64,000 nucleotides of DNA from Riptortus pedestris (lineage: Eukaryota > Arthropoda > Insecta > Hemiptera > Alydidae), in assembly GCA_019009955.1 (NCBI GenBank), contig CM032229.1, positions 658,501 through 722,500 of the forward strand. Direction: 5' to 3'. The position numbers were made by a program, and so were the translations under genes. The notes under the pieces are model-generated. The model worked only from the letters and a program-made list of their open reading frames with translations, was not told the origin of the DNA and ran no database searches. Shown piece after piece: positions 21,735 to 33,235 of the stretch (the first letter of the stretch is position 1; every line of letters begins with the position of its first letter).

Positions 21735-23360
21735 ATGCACTGTTCTTTGCATATACGCGCCACTGCACTGCTCTTTGCATAAACGCAGCACTGCACTGTT
21801 CTTTGCATAAACGCGGCACTGCACTGCTCTTTGCATAAACGCGGCACTGCACTGCTCTTTGCATAAACGCGGCACTGCACTGTTCTTTGCATAAACGCGG
21901 CACTGCACTGTTCTTTGCATAAACGCAGCACTGCACTGTTCTTTGCATAAACGAGGCACTGCACTGTTCTTTGCATAAACGCGGCACTGCACTGGTCTTT
22001 GCATAAACGCGGCACTGCTCGGGTCTTTGCATAAACGCGGCACTGCACTGCTCTTTTCATAATCGCGCCACTGCACTGTTCTTTGCATAAACGCGGCACT
22101 GCACTGCTCTTTGCATAAACGCGGCACTGCACTGTTCTTTGCATAAACGCGGCACTGCACTGCTCTTTGCATAAACGCGGCACTGCACTGTTCTTTGCAT
22201 AAACGCAGCACTGCACTGTTCTTTGCATAAACGAGGCACTGCACTGTTCTTTGCATAAACGCGGCACTGCACTGTTCTTTGCATAAACGCGGCACTGCAC
22301 TGCTCTTTGCATAAACGCGGCACTGCACTGTTCTTTGCATAAACGAGGCACTGCACTGTTCTTTGCATAAACGCGGCACTGCACTGTTCTTTGCATAAAC
22401 AAGGCACTACACTGTTCTTTAAATAAACACAGCACTGCACTGTTCTTTGCATAAACAAGGCACTACACTGTTCTTTAAATAAACACAGCACTGCACTGTT
22501 CTTTGCATAAACAAGGCACTACACTGTTCTTTAAATAAACACAGCACTGCACTGTTCTTTGCATAAACAAGGCACTGCACTGTTCTTTGCATAAACGCGG
22601 CACTGCACTGCTCTTTGCATAAACGAGGCACTGCACTGATCTTTGCATAAACGCTGCACTGCACTGCTCTTTGAATCAACGCTGTCCAGCACTGGTCTTT
22701 GAATAAACGAGGCACTGCACTGTTCTTTGCATAAACGCGGCACTGCACTGCTCTTTGCATAAACGCGACACTGCACTGTTCTTTGCATAAACGCGGCACT
22801 GCACTGCTCTTTGCATAAACGCGGCACTGCACTGCTCTTTGCATAAACGCGGCACTGCACTGATCTTTGCATAAACGCGGCACTGCACTGCTCTTTGCAT
22901 AAACGCGGCACTGCACTGTTCTTTGCATAAACGCAGCACTGCACTGTTCTTTGCATAAACGAGGCACTGCACTGTTCTTTGCATAAACGCGGCACTGCAC
23001 TGTTCTTTGCATAAACGCGGCACTGCACTGCTCTTTGCATAAACGCAGCACTGCACTGTTCTTTGCATAAACGCGGCACTGCACTGCTCTTTGCATAAAC
23101 GCGGCACTCCACTGCTCTTTGCATAAACGCGGTACTGCACTGCTCTTTGCATAAACGTGGCACTGCACTGCTCTTTGCATAAACGTGGCACTGCACTGTA
23201 CTTTGCATAAACGCGGCACTGTACTGTTCTTTGCATAAACGCGGCACTGCACTGCTCTTTGCATAAACGCGACACTGCACTGTACTTTGCATAAACGCGG
23301 CACTGTACTGTTCTTTGCATAAACGCGGCACTGCACTGTTCTTTGCATAAACGCGGCACT
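21735..23360. repeat. 28-bp tandem satellite (about 58 units)
   Basis: Unit CTGCACTGTTCTTTGCATAA plus ACGCGGCA. Variation is mainly GTT/GCT, CGCGG/CGCAG/CGAGG. At about 22397-22565 a 56-bp dimer (AAGGCACTACACTG...TTTAAATAAACACAGC) repeats three times, a local higher-order unit. Because 28 is not a multiple of 3 and the unit is stop-free on the minus strand, all three minus frames stay open for up to 309 codons. These are not genes. Confidence 0.97.
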
Positions 23361-24084
23361 TTCTATGGATTTACTCTGTATAAGTTTTCATGTACGCAGT
23401 TTTGGCCAAACCTTAACAACAATATCACCCTTATTATAAGTGCGATCGAGAAATTCTATATAAACATGGACTTTGTTAATTTATTAATTTTACAACTGTT
23501 ATACTTTACATTTTTTCTCTAACTAGAATATTTACCAAGACATGTTTTTTTTTTTTTAAATTCCTGTAAACCCCTACTCCATTATGAAATTTTACTTACA
23601 AACAGTGCCACTAAACATCTCAGTTACACGGTAAGAACTCGAGTTCAAATTAAGGCAGTTAACTAAAAAACACGAATTACTCACTTATATTTTATTTATT
23701 ATGTGATACCGCATCTACTATTAAGCAGTAGGTGGATCTACATTGCTGGAGCAAATGAGGTTCCTTTAAGAAAGTCATTAGCAATTTTATGTTTTCTTCA
23801 CCTTTTCCAATCTATTCTTTTGAGCTTGGTTCATGATTTTTCTTGGACGATCAAATTTTCCACAATTAGAAGAAGATGTGAAACAATGAGATAAAAATTA
23901 CAGTAGTCGTAGCTTTTTGGAAAGAAGTTTTTTTATAAATAGTTATGGATTAATTTGGTCTATCTAAATTATAACTGAATTACATAGTATTCGAGATATT
24001 GAAAAAATCTATAGAACAATAAATTAAGAATACTGTATTTTCAACAAGACTGGTGAATACAATTTCAGATACGTGAATACGATT
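23361..24084. other. Spacer with degenerate HINE-like and AT-rich sequence
   Basis: Parts (CGATCGAGAAATTCTATATAAAC near 23442; CCCCTACTCCATTATGAAATTTTAC near 23572) resemble the HINE body but are too decayed for a firm call. The ORFs at 23703-23894 and 23980-24195 are unsupported. Confidence 0.35.
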
Positions 24085-24660
24085 GCAGATTTCCCTTAAG
24101 GGAAATGAGGTTGTACTCATGACGGAATTTTCGAAATTTTTCTTCAAATGTCCATCGATCCTACCATGGAGATGACGAAAATGAGGTCCGTTCAAAACTG
24201 CAAATATATATATTTGTCTGTTACCACTCTAGCAATGGTAATTTTGGTTTGATCGTTACCAAACTCGATATTTAGTCGTTTTATAAAAAAAGAAAGATCA
24301 CGTTCGTTATCGGTTAAAATCGGACCAGTGAGAGGGGGGGGGCGGGCTTAGAGGGGAGAAATTTTGAAAACTCGAAATATCTCCGTTATTGTACGTCGTA
24401 TCGAAAAATAGTACAGAATAGATCTTATTGCAAATTAAATGTACTATAAATATTTTTATATTCATTTATTCTCTATCTTGAATATTAACCGAGATATTTG
24501 CATTTTTCTTAAATGTGGACGGCTATCGGACGAGTGACTTTCCCGCCAAAAGCTAGTTCTGCCCTTTCCTTAACTGCTTGGCTCTCGTGAAATTTGTCTA
24601 TTATAACAGATCACGTGGGAAATCTGCTTCGTTTACGCAGTCCCTGTGTGACTGACTTTT
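24085..24660 (+). mobile_element. HINE copy E, near-complete one-module element
   Basis: Starts GCAGATTTCCCTTAAGGGAAAT and runs through GTCCATCGATCCTACC, TGACGAAAATGAGGTCCGTT, a short TA run, CTCTAGCAATGG, TACCAAACTCGATATTTAG and AATCTTATTGCAAATTAA-like body. It ends CACGTGGGAAATCTGCTTCG, TTTACGCAGTCCCTGTGTGA, CTGACTTTTTT. Both terminal regions are present. Confidence 0.85.
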
Positions 24661-24797
24661 TTACTTTGCCTCATTTATCTCCTGGTAAAATTTCGAAGTC
24701 CTTTTTGCAAAGTCTTTTTATTAAAAGGATAAATGGAGAAAAGTAGATAGACATCAGCTTGAACAGCAAATGGAAAATATGATTATTTTACGCTGGC

Positions 24798-24868
24798 TTT
24801 TAGCAGATTTCCCTTAAGGGAAATCAGCTATTGAGGTCGTACTCATGACGCGATTTTCATAATATTTC
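24798..24868 (+). mobile_element. HINE fragment F (5' end only)
   Basis: TTTTAGCAGATTTCCCTTAA, GGGAAATCAGCTATTGAGG, TACTCATGACGCGATTTTC: a perfect 5' terminal palindrome with the rest lost. Confidence 0.8.
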
Positions 24869-25320
24869 TAGACGAAGTGACTAAGCGCACGCCTGTGTGT
24901 ACAGCCGATCTATTCTTATTGGCAAATTTGTAGGAGTATGTTTGCTACTTATATAAGAATGTTCTAGCATAATATGTTGATCAGAAGTTCTACTATAACC
25001 ATGGCCTCCTGCTCTAACAGTCAATATATTGTAATTTTGTGTTCATTTATTTGTGTACATGGTTCTTCTATAATGTGCTGCCTTGTTGGACGAGTAGCGT
25101 AAATGTCATAAGGTGCTTCCAATGAATTTAGAGAACCACTAAAATAAGTGTGTGCATATGATGTGATGGTTTCGTGACATTAGTGTCTTGCAAACTGCAT
25201 AAAACTCAGCTACAGCATTTGAGATAAGATCAATAGTGTGACTCTCGCATTCGACTGACTTTTTATATTTGGATTAGGAGGGGAAAAAACAAAGCTATAA
25301 CAGGTGGTTTTTTTTTTCTT
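24869..25320. other. 3' flank of the 25.4-kb gene, no feature recognised
   Basis: AT-rich and apparently unique sequence. No ORF of note. Confidence 0.4.
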
Positions 25321-25326
25321 TTTATT
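25321..25326 (-). terminator. Poly(A) signal for the 25387-25719 gene
   Basis: TTTATT on the plus strand is AATAAA on the minus strand, about 60 bp beyond the stop codon. Confidence 0.5.
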
Positions 25327-25386
25327 ACAAATTTGTCTAGTCGGCAACTAATTTTGGTATTGACTACGACCGGATTGACTTTGCTG

Positions 25387-25719
25387 TCAGCGGAAGGCAG
25401 ATACTTCCCCATCTACTTGAACTGGAACTGGAACGTCTAGGTCAGGCCTGGGAGCATCAGGTCCGTCAGGCCAGCTACCTGCTCGCTCTCCGGAAGGAAG
25501 TGCGATGGAAGCCTTGGGTTCGGGGGCTCCAGGCGCCTTCACCAGTTTGGTCTCTATGTTGGAGACATGAACACGGCCGAACGACGGCGAGAACTTCATA
25601 CTGACCGGCACGTTGAGCCACCAATGATGGAAGATGGTGTAGGCTTCCTTGTCTTTCTCATCACCGTTCTCTGCCACTGCCAGGCCTGCCAACGCCACTC
25701 CAAGCACCAACACTATCAC
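25387..25719 (-). CDS. Small secreted protein, main (last) coding exon
   Basis: The minus strand reads GTTTGACTGCAG|GTGATAGTG, a splice acceptor (AG at 25720-25721) directly before a 110-codon frame, so the true Met is in an upstream exon. The exon opens with the hydrophobic core VIVLVLGVALAGLAVA followed by ENGDEKDKEAYTIFHHWW. That is a signal peptide cut by an early phase-0 intron, a layout common in insect cuticular and other small secreted protein genes. Residues 64-100 are rich in Pro and Ala (APGAPEPK, PDGPDAPRPDLDVPVPV). There are no cysteines. ATGCGCTCTGTC at 25840-25829 (minus) is a possible first exon (MRSV) giving a ~109-bp intron, but its GTTTAA donor is weak. I do not recognise the family, and no chitin-binding consensus is visible. 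Confidence 0.7.
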   Translation of the reverse strand: MIVLVLGVALAGLAVAENGDEKDKEAYTIFHHWWLNVPVSMKFSPSFGRVHVSNIETKLVKAPGAPEPKASIALPSGERAGSWPDGPDAPRPDLDVPVPVQVDGEVSAFR

Positions 25720-26009
25720 CTGCAGTCAAACACAAATCATTCAAGTTGCTATTCTGCCAGCTGCAAGTGAATTATTTTTCAGGTTGAGAAAAAAATACCT
25801 CACTCCCACTATAATAATTTATTTAAACGACAGAGCGCATCGTCGTCAGTTCCTTAATATCAACAGTCAGTTTAATAAATTCTTAAGTTCATTTAAGAAC
25901 TTGAAAATTTATTAAACTTGCATGTTGATTTTGAGATAGGTTTTTTAATGTACTCCCATTTAGTTTAAGGAATAATATTTTTATTGTTTAATAGTTTTTA
26001 TTTATTATT
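25720..26009. other. 5' region of the 25.4-kb gene
   Basis: Contains the acceptor, the candidate first exon at 25829-25840 and AT-rich sequence. No clear TATA box was selected. Confidence 0.35.
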
Positions 26010-26110
26010 ATTAATTAACGTCCACTTTTTGCTACTAAGGCTAATAGGGATGGGTTATTTAAAGGTACCACCCTTTTCTAACAAGGATGGAACTAAGGAT
26101 TCTATTTAGT
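26010..26110 (-). mobile_element. tRNA-derived SINE (family 1), 5'-truncated
   Basis: The plus strand shows the inverted tail TATTATTATTAATTAACGTC, CACTTTTTGCTACTAAGGCT and ACCACCCTTTTCTAACAAGG. The tRNA-like head is missing. Confidence 0.7.
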
Positions 26111-26382
26111 GGGTTTGTCACTAAACTGTTGGTTTTTTTTTGGAGTCAATACGGCACTGACGATGGCGCACTTCATCGAAATAGCTCTGTCGTTTGAATA
26201 AATTGTTATTCTGGATGTGTGGCCTTTTTACTCAACCTGTAACCAATCATTCAGATTCAGACTAATAAAGACAATACAGAGGAAGAGGAAAAAATAGTTA
26301 CATATAATGGGGGGGGGGGATGAAGGAGAGAATAAAGGAAATAATGATTATCAGGTATATTCGAAGGCAAGCGGTGGGTGGG

Positions 26383-27165
26383 CAAAGCAAGCAGATTCCC
26401 GCTATAAAACACTACTCATCTTATCACATATTCCCTATTTCTAAATAAAACTAGTATGGGTAATATGAATCTATCAAAAACTTACGTAATAGTTCAGCTA
26501 CGAAAAACTGTAAAGAACAACAATTGTAGAACATAAATAGTGTAACAAGATTGGTTTTTCGATAAAACTCATAATAACGGTTTCAAATTCAACCGTCTAA
26601 CTCCTCTTTCCTCGTCCGATGGCATTAACGACTACGAAATTTAGTAATGAATTAAACGGTTAAATATCACGTGCGGAATAGATCAAAACAACATTTTCCT
26701 GTAAAGGACTTCTATTAAAATCTTAATTTATGCCGCCACGTCATGTATTTGCACGTTCTCAGAAAGTAAAAGTCTAATGAAAAAAATATCTGGCATTTAA
26801 CGTTCGAATGACGTGGTTCATGATATAACAGTTTATTGTTAATAAGGCAGGAGTATGAGAGGGGCTTTACTGATGAACGACAACTAAAAAATACAAATAT
26901 CACGGTTATTATTCAAGATTTAAAAAAAAAAAATATGCAACAATATTTATAAGATAATTAAATTTTCAGTAAGATTTGTTTCATACAATGGTTCGATCCG
27001 TCTTATAATAAGGGAGATATTTCGAATTTTCAAAATTCCTCTCTTATACCCCCCCCAATGGTTCAATTCCAATTATTAACGAACTCGATCTTTTGTTTTA
27101 AGTAAAACTTTTAATTATGGAATTTGATAATGATCAAACCAAAGTTGCGACCCCTAGACCGTTAA
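26383..27165 (-). mobile_element. HINE copy G, two-module, 5'-truncated at (CA)n
   Basis: AAGCAGATTCCCGC near 26385 is a degraded 3' end. The body occurs twice (GATAAAACTCATAATAACGG at 26562, and CGATCCGTCTTATAATAAGG at 26995). After CTAGACCGTTAAAAGGCAAT the copy stops at the CA microsatellite, where the 5' end should continue. Confidence 0.7.
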
Positions 27166-27171
27166 AAGGCA

Positions 27172-27220
27172 ATACACACACATACACACACACACACAAC
27201 ACACGCACACACACACACAC

Positions 27221-27257
<37 letters not shown>
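27172..27257. repeat. (CA)n microsatellite
   Basis: About 85 bp of CA repeats with a few interruptions, at the position where HINE copies carry (TA)n. Confidence 0.95.
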
Positions 27258-27259
<2 letters not shown>

Positions 27260-27274
27260 AACAAACAAAAAACA

Positions 27275-27345
27275 ACTAGTTTCTTTAGTGGGCTAATGTT
27301 TCGTGACTTTTAGGCGCCTCTTCAGTTGGCAACAATTAGTAAAAT
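27275..27345 (-). mobile_element. Penelope-like element end (tentative)
   Basis: CTAATGTTTCGTGACTTTTA and GGCGCCTCTTCAGTTGGCAA resemble the stereotyped TTTCG...CTTCAGG termini of Penelope-like elements (compare 53720-53755). No RT or GIY-YIG sequence could be read next to it. Confidence 0.3.
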
Positions 27346-29149
27346 AAAAGCATTAACTTATTTTAAAATTATTTACAAAATTTAATCTCTTTAAAACCAC
27401 AAAATTTTTGTTATAGGTATGTAAAATGAAACGATTAGAACCAGAATATAGAATATATCTCTCTAGTATTTGTCGATTGAAATAATAAGAATCGGACTTT
27501 GGAATATGTTTCTCTGGTTAAATAAAACTTTAAAGTCTGTCTGATTTCCTATTTAAATTTAGTGAAGATACATATTTTTTTAAAGTTTCAAAAGCAACGT
27601 CATCAATATTTAAATTATCTTTTGTGTGTCTGCCTATGATAAAATCAAATTGTCTTAATAAGAATTACTGTACTGAAACGTTATTCAATTTTATAAATAG
27701 CATCTTCGTAAATAATGATTTTATGAAATTAATGTAAAGAACGAATTGTGTTTTAAATATATTATTTACCCCTAATTAATGAATTTTGAAATTCTGGATT
27801 GTTACAACCTGTTCCTAAATAGACTCTGTTTATCGGAGAACGAATTTTGTCAACTAGGGCTATGTTATCCGCTTCTACCGTTGGCATGAATGTTGGTCTA
27901 AATAATCATATGAATGTTTATGATGCCGGAAGTGGGAGTTACCGAGTATAATTATTTGAATGATACCCTAAATTTAATTGAATGTTCACAGAAACCATTT
28001 CATTCCAACGACATTCTCAACTATATCATATTTCAATGCAACTATAGCTGAATTCTAGAAGAGTAATTTGGTTGGAAACGCGAGTTATTTGGAGCCATGG
28101 GTAATTATAAAATACTGGTCCAAGCCATTTTGTGCTTCATATATAAAACAATAATACGGCTGTAATTTAATGATAATGGAGAGATTATTTAGTGCTAACG
28201 TTATTTTAATCATTATATTTCGACGAGAAACCATTCTCATGTGAGTTCATATGCAGGCAACGATTATTTTAACCATGAATGTAATCAATTATCGCTTTAC
28301 GCAGGAGGCTGCAGCATAACTTTAAGGAATTTATGCAGCCACACCCTGCACCTCACGCATATAGCATGACTGGACAGTTACTCTATACATTGGTGGGCAT
28401 TTGCATAATGCAATGAAAATGACAGGATCAGTTCGGCCGTTGGACCTTTTTGCTAATCAATTAATGGACTTATTTTATGCAAAGGAGCAAGAAAAATGTA
28501 GGCTACATTAAAAAATATCAAAGGAAACCAATTATTTTCAATTAAATTGACGTCAGCCACAAAGTACTTGATTAATTTAGAACATCAAAGCCTCCCAGGA
28601 AAGTTATGCAAGTATTAAATAATTGTAAACATTTTGCAAAGCAGAGTAAAAATAATATGAATATTAAATGTTATTTATTTACATTTTCATCTATTACGAC
28701 TGGTTATTTGTCGGTTACATCCCTTTCTAGCCAGGTGACATTTTATAGAAGAGTCAGTAATAGTCATATGAACATAGGCAGTAGATTAGTAGATGCTAAA
28801 GGCATCAGAACATGTCTACAATCAGAACTAACTCCGAACTAAGATATTGTTTTGCAGGCTGATTGAATAAAAAGGGATACTTCCACAACGATTTACTTTA
28901 GCGACAAAGCATTTTCGAATCATCGTCATTCGCGTTTAAGTGAGCTAGTTAGAACATGACAAGCCACAATACATAATTAAATTGGGAACCATGGTGCAAT
29001 AGTGCAATTCGAGCTGAGAACATGGTGCACAAAGGAAGAATGCAACCAAGGACCTAAACTTCCTGAATTATATGTAGAGGAAAGGCAGATAGTTTGACGA
29101 CCTGCCTGGGGAGAGATTCACTGATACAATGAATGGATGAATATTTTTA
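27346..29149. other. AT-rich region with no recognised gene
   Basis: Several weak ORFs (e.g. 28606-28842, +) have no domains. On the minus strand, about 27510-27650 has an open stretch of roughly 40 codons of unknown origin. Nothing is supported as a gene or repeat. Confidence 0.35.
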
Positions 29150-31260
29150 TTGCTTTTAAAAATTTAACAATTTTATAGCAAGGGTTCAGCCCATGTTCAT
29201 GATTACATTTTTCGTTTATCTTTTCTTTATATAAACATAAACAGAGAATTCATTTAAAAATAACAAAAACTATATACAATAATTACTATAGAAAAAAAAC
29301 ATAAAACATTAATTTTATTTTAATAATTATATTTTTTGTATTTTTTCCCCTCTGACGTAAAGACTTTTAAGTATGAAACCATATATGTAGTTTATTTTAT
29401 TCTTGTCCATAAAGTAAAACAAATTATCCATGGATTGCTGTGGAATGTTGCTACTTTTTAGGAGATGGTTTCTTCTCTCTTCTAAAACGGGGCATTTAAG
29501 GATGAAGTGCGTAACGATGTCTTGGCTGTCATCGCAAAGGGAGCATGGCTTTTCTGGATTGAGTATGTAAATTTTCCTAACAACTAGCATTGACTATTGA
29601 TTTTGTGTACCAAATAAGCGGATTTGAGATATAATATTGGTCATTAAAAAATGACACATTTTGATACAGGTACTCCTCGCCTCTGCCAAGAGAGCTAATT
29701 CTTCTAAAGTGCTGGCTATATGTGCTGTTTAAAACTCTTTCTATATCTAACGAGATTAAATGGTTCTCGAGAGCCTCTAAATAAGTCTTTATTTTTCCAT
29801 TAATATTTTCCGCCCTTTCCAATTCCTCCAAGCTCCCTCCTATGCACCCAAGATACCCTTCCAGTTCATTCACCCAATTAAATGGCATTGAATAATTGGC
29901 AGATAATTCCTTTAGGCGCATGTCTTGATAGATCAGATGCCGACTTCTCTTGTAGAGCTGCAATTGTCACCAATTCAACATCCTCTTGAAAATTTTCAGT
30001 CGGGTGTGTGTACGGTTGAATTCTATTGTAATGTAAGCATTAGGAGTGTTTTTAGGAAGACACATAAGCCATTTAAAGAAGTTTAATTGAGCTTTCTCAA
30101 TCACATCCGAATAACCAGGGCCCCATATTTCTGATACATACAGGAGTACACTTTCACTAAGTGCATCGAACAGCATACATTTGGTTGCCCAAGTTTCAGC
30201 TTTGCTTTTATTAAGTATGCGTAAGATGGCAGCATTGGCAGAGCAACCTTTTGCCAAGAAGTGAGTACTGGCTTGACAGAATTTTCCTGAGGATGAGAAA
30301 GGTACCCCCAGATATGTAAATGAATTAGTAAGCTGGATTGGGTTATTATTATAAAAGATGGTTTTACTTTTCCCAAGTCGGCCTCCTTTGTGAAATGATA
30401 ATATCATTGTTTTCTGAGTGTACACTGAGACTAACATTGCGTCAGAGTATTTCTTTAATATATTTAATTTACGTTGCATATCAGGCCATGATATAGAGAG
30501 TAAAACTAGGTCATCAGCATACATCAATAAAATTAAATCTTTTCTTGTACTTATCTGTATACCCTCTGCCCCATTCTCTTCGAAAAAGTGGACTATATCT
30601 GATATATATATATATATATATAAAATTATAAATATATATAGCAAGAATAGAAGAGGGCTTAAGTTTCCCCTTGTAGAACACCTTCAGATATTCCAATGTC
30701 ATGTGAGTACTGATTTCCTTCTTCAATAATAAACAATGATTGGTCATACAGAAATTTTATCCCTCTCAGAATTTTTCCTCCGATTCCTAGCCTATATAGT
30801 TTTTCGTATAATTTTGAATGGTGTATAGAGTCAAACGCTCTTTTGAAGTCTACAAAGTTAGCAAATAATTTCCTCCTCTTTAATCTGAGTTCTATATTTA
30901 CAGTTGCTGACAAACAAAATATGCTATCCCTACATTCTTTACCTTTTCGGAAACCCATTTGTTCATCCGGGATAATTTTCCTCTCTTCAACCCATGTAAG
31001 CAATCTTCAACTAAGGATGAAAAGCTTTAGAATTGATTGAGAATGGCGATGCCTCTGTAATTGTTCGGGTCTTTTTTATCTCCTTTCTTATGGATGAGCT
31101 TCATTCTTATTTTCGTCCAAGATGGTGGTATCGTTTCTTCACTTTATTAAAGATGTGTACAAGGTGATTAGTCCATCTTTCATTCATTAATTTATAAAAT
31201 TCGTTGGGAATCAAATATAATACCGGAGATTTATTGTTTTTTGCGCGTTTTAGACTGATT
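29150..31260 (-). pseudogene. Second-lineage LINE ORF2 relic
   Basis: On the minus strand, in order: LIHKKGDKKDPNNYRGIAI (about 31100, RT motif), VEERKIIPDEQMGFRKGKEC (about 30990-30930), ANFVDFKRAFDSIHHSKLYE (about 30860), GVLQGE (about 30670), then after a small TA tract LLMYADDLVLLS (about 30530, catalytic motif). Next comes a thumb-like region and a C-terminal zinc-knuckle-like C-x2-C-x8-H-x4-C (CSLCDDSQDIVTHFILKC, about 29550). Frameshifts and stops split it into at least four pieces (29327-29590, 29577-29963, 29967-30644, 30659-31003). A (TA)n stretch at 30601-30620 and a shift interrupt the VLQGE...SPLLF region. Sequence is distinct from the Jockey copies. The exact clade is not assigned. 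Confidence 0.8.
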
Positions 31261-31280
31261 CGCTGATACAAATCAAATCG

Positions 31281-31879
31281 TTTTAGCAGATTTCCCTTAA
31301 TGGAAATCAGCTATTGAGGTCATACTCATGAGGCCATTTTCGAAAAACTTCATCAAATGTCCATCGATCCTACCGAAGAGATGACGAAAATGAGGTCCCT
31401 TCAAAAAATATATACATATTGTCTTTTAACGCACTAGAGGTCACAATTTTTGTTTAATTATTACCAAACTCTGTATTTAATCATTCTTTGTAAAAAGAAA
31501 GATCAAGTTTGTTAATGCCTGAAATCGGGACAGTGGGAGCCCCCCCCCCCCTCCCAAAGGCTAAAGGAGGATTTTGAAATATTTCCATTACTATACGTCG
31601 ATCGAAAAATGATATAGGACCAATCTTATGCTCGATAAATGTTGTACGCTCTATCTTGATCTTAACCGAAATATTTGAATTATTTACTTTTCGGTCTTCA
31701 ATAAACCCTCCCACTCGTACTCATGTCATGTTGGCAGTAAGGTGTTATATTATGAAGCACATTATTTGAAGCCTAAATACCAAATATTGTTCTCATTGAA
31801 CTTTTACGTTTTGAGATAAAGGCAAATACGTACGCACGTGGGAAATGCTTAGTTAACGCAGCCCCTGCGTGATGGCCTT

Positions 31880-31880
<1 letters not shown>
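31281..31880 (+). mobile_element. HINE copy H, complete one-module element
   Basis: 600 bp from TTTTAGCAGATTTCCCTTAA to GTGGGAAATGCTTAGTTAAC, GCAGCCCCTGCGTGATGGCC, TTT. It contains the ACGCAG-CCC-CTGCGT hairpin exactly. It sits directly after the LINE relic and is followed by (TA)n. Confidence 0.88.

Positions 31881-31931
<51 letters not shown>
31881..31931. repeat. (TA)n microsatellite
   Basis: An uninterrupted TA run next to HINE sequence. Confidence 0.95.
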
Positions 31932-31932
<1 letters not shown>

Positions 31933-32095
31933 CTCATAATTTTGGTTTGATAGTTACCAAACTCAATATTTAAGAATTTAATGTATAACTAAAGATCAAA
32001 CTCGATTACGGCTAAAATTCGACCAGTGCTGAGGGTGTTTAAAAAGGGGGAGAGGGAATAAAAAATTACAAATGTCTCTATTATTATGGCAATTT
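31932..32095 (+). mobile_element. HINE body fragment I
   Basis: GTTACCAAACTCAATATTTA, CTAAAATTCGACCAGTG and a G-rich stretch match the middle of copies E and H. The ends are absent. Confidence 0.6.
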
Positions 32096-32710
32096 AATTT
32101 TATCCAACCCCATAATTTAAACGTTTCATTTAAAAGGATATGGCTGAATGTCTATTAAAAGCTGCCACCGGTTCAGAAGTAATCGCGATTTGATGAAGGG
32201 GGAAAATACATTATCATGAATACATAAGTTATTACTCACGGATCGTGAAATGTTTTATAAATAAAGTTACAAGTAAAGCAGTGAACACAATTCTTTCTAC
32301 TTGTTTATTCAAACTATAATGTTAACCGACAAACTTAAAACTGAAGTCTTTTTTACGTAGGCTTCTTATTAAAAAAATCGGAAAATATAGGAGGAATTTA
32401 TAATGAGAACAAGGCATCTCATTCCGAAAGGTGGGGGATCATCTTAGCTACGCAGCTTTTTCTCCATGGAAAAGATTATTCTGGAAAAGTAAATCTGGCT
32501 CTCCAGGATCACATTTTTCTTTTACCTTGGCTTGGGCGATTGACTTCGAAATGTGCTTTAACTTCTCAAGATTGGCGTTTTATTAAACTAAATTATTTGT
32601 TTACATTAATTGAATGAAATCTTTGCACCCAGGTTAAACTCATTCACTATTAAATTGTTCATTAAAACAAATTAAGGAAAGTTGCACACGACTACAGGAC
32701 CACAAAAATG

Positions 32711-32712
<2 letters not shown>
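32096..32712. other. Spacer without recognised feature
   Basis: AT-rich. Only scattered short ORFs. Confidence 0.4.
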
Positions 32713-32774
<62 letters not shown>

Positions 32775-32990
32775 TTACCGAACTCGTAAAACTGAACATC
32801 AATCTCGTTAATAGCTGAAATAGACTAATAGAAGGACGTTTAAAGGGAAATTTCGAAATATCTTTAGTATTATACGCCAAATCGAACAATTGTACTCGTA
32901 TATAGCCAAATAAATTTCAATAAGATTGTTTTTATTCAGTCTTTCGACCAGATGTATACCGATGCCCCTATTTAACCCTATAAAGGTTGA
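32713..32990 (+). mobile_element. (TA)n plus HINE body fragment J
   Basis: A 60-bp TA run (32713-32772) leads into ATCGTTACCGAACTCG, AATAGCTGAAAT, AAATTTCGAAATATC and TATACGCCAAATCGAAC, the HINE body in plus orientation. Confidence 0.6.
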
Positions 32991-33116
32991 TATATATATA
33001 TTTAACCCTTCAGTAATCCCCCCCCCATTAATATCATAATAACAATAAGCTGTTATAACAAGAACCACATTATTCGAAGCTAAAATACCAAATATTGTGT
33101 CCATTAAGTTTTTACA

Positions 33117-33182
33117 GTGAGGGATACATGCCAATACTGTGAGGGATACAAGCCGATACTGTGAGGGATACAAGCCGATACG
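33117..33182. repeat. 22-bp triplicated repeat
   Basis: Three copies of ACTGTGAGGGATACAAGCCG + AT, the first slightly diverged. Confidence 0.85.
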
Positions 33183-33235
33183 TAGTTCGATGACGATCTA
33201 TTATGATTTTCCAGTCTTGACTCGAAAATGTTTAA

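Noticed and set aside
21701..23359. Long overlapping minus-strand ORFs (up to 309 codons) with Cys-rich repeats
   Set aside because: They are produced by the stop-free 28-bp satellite unit; successive units shift frame, so all three frames stay open. There is no start context, splice site or unique coding sequence.
27172..27257. (CA)n tract as a regulatory Z-DNA element
   Set aside because: It sits at the standard microsatellite position of HINE copy G, so transposon origin explains it.
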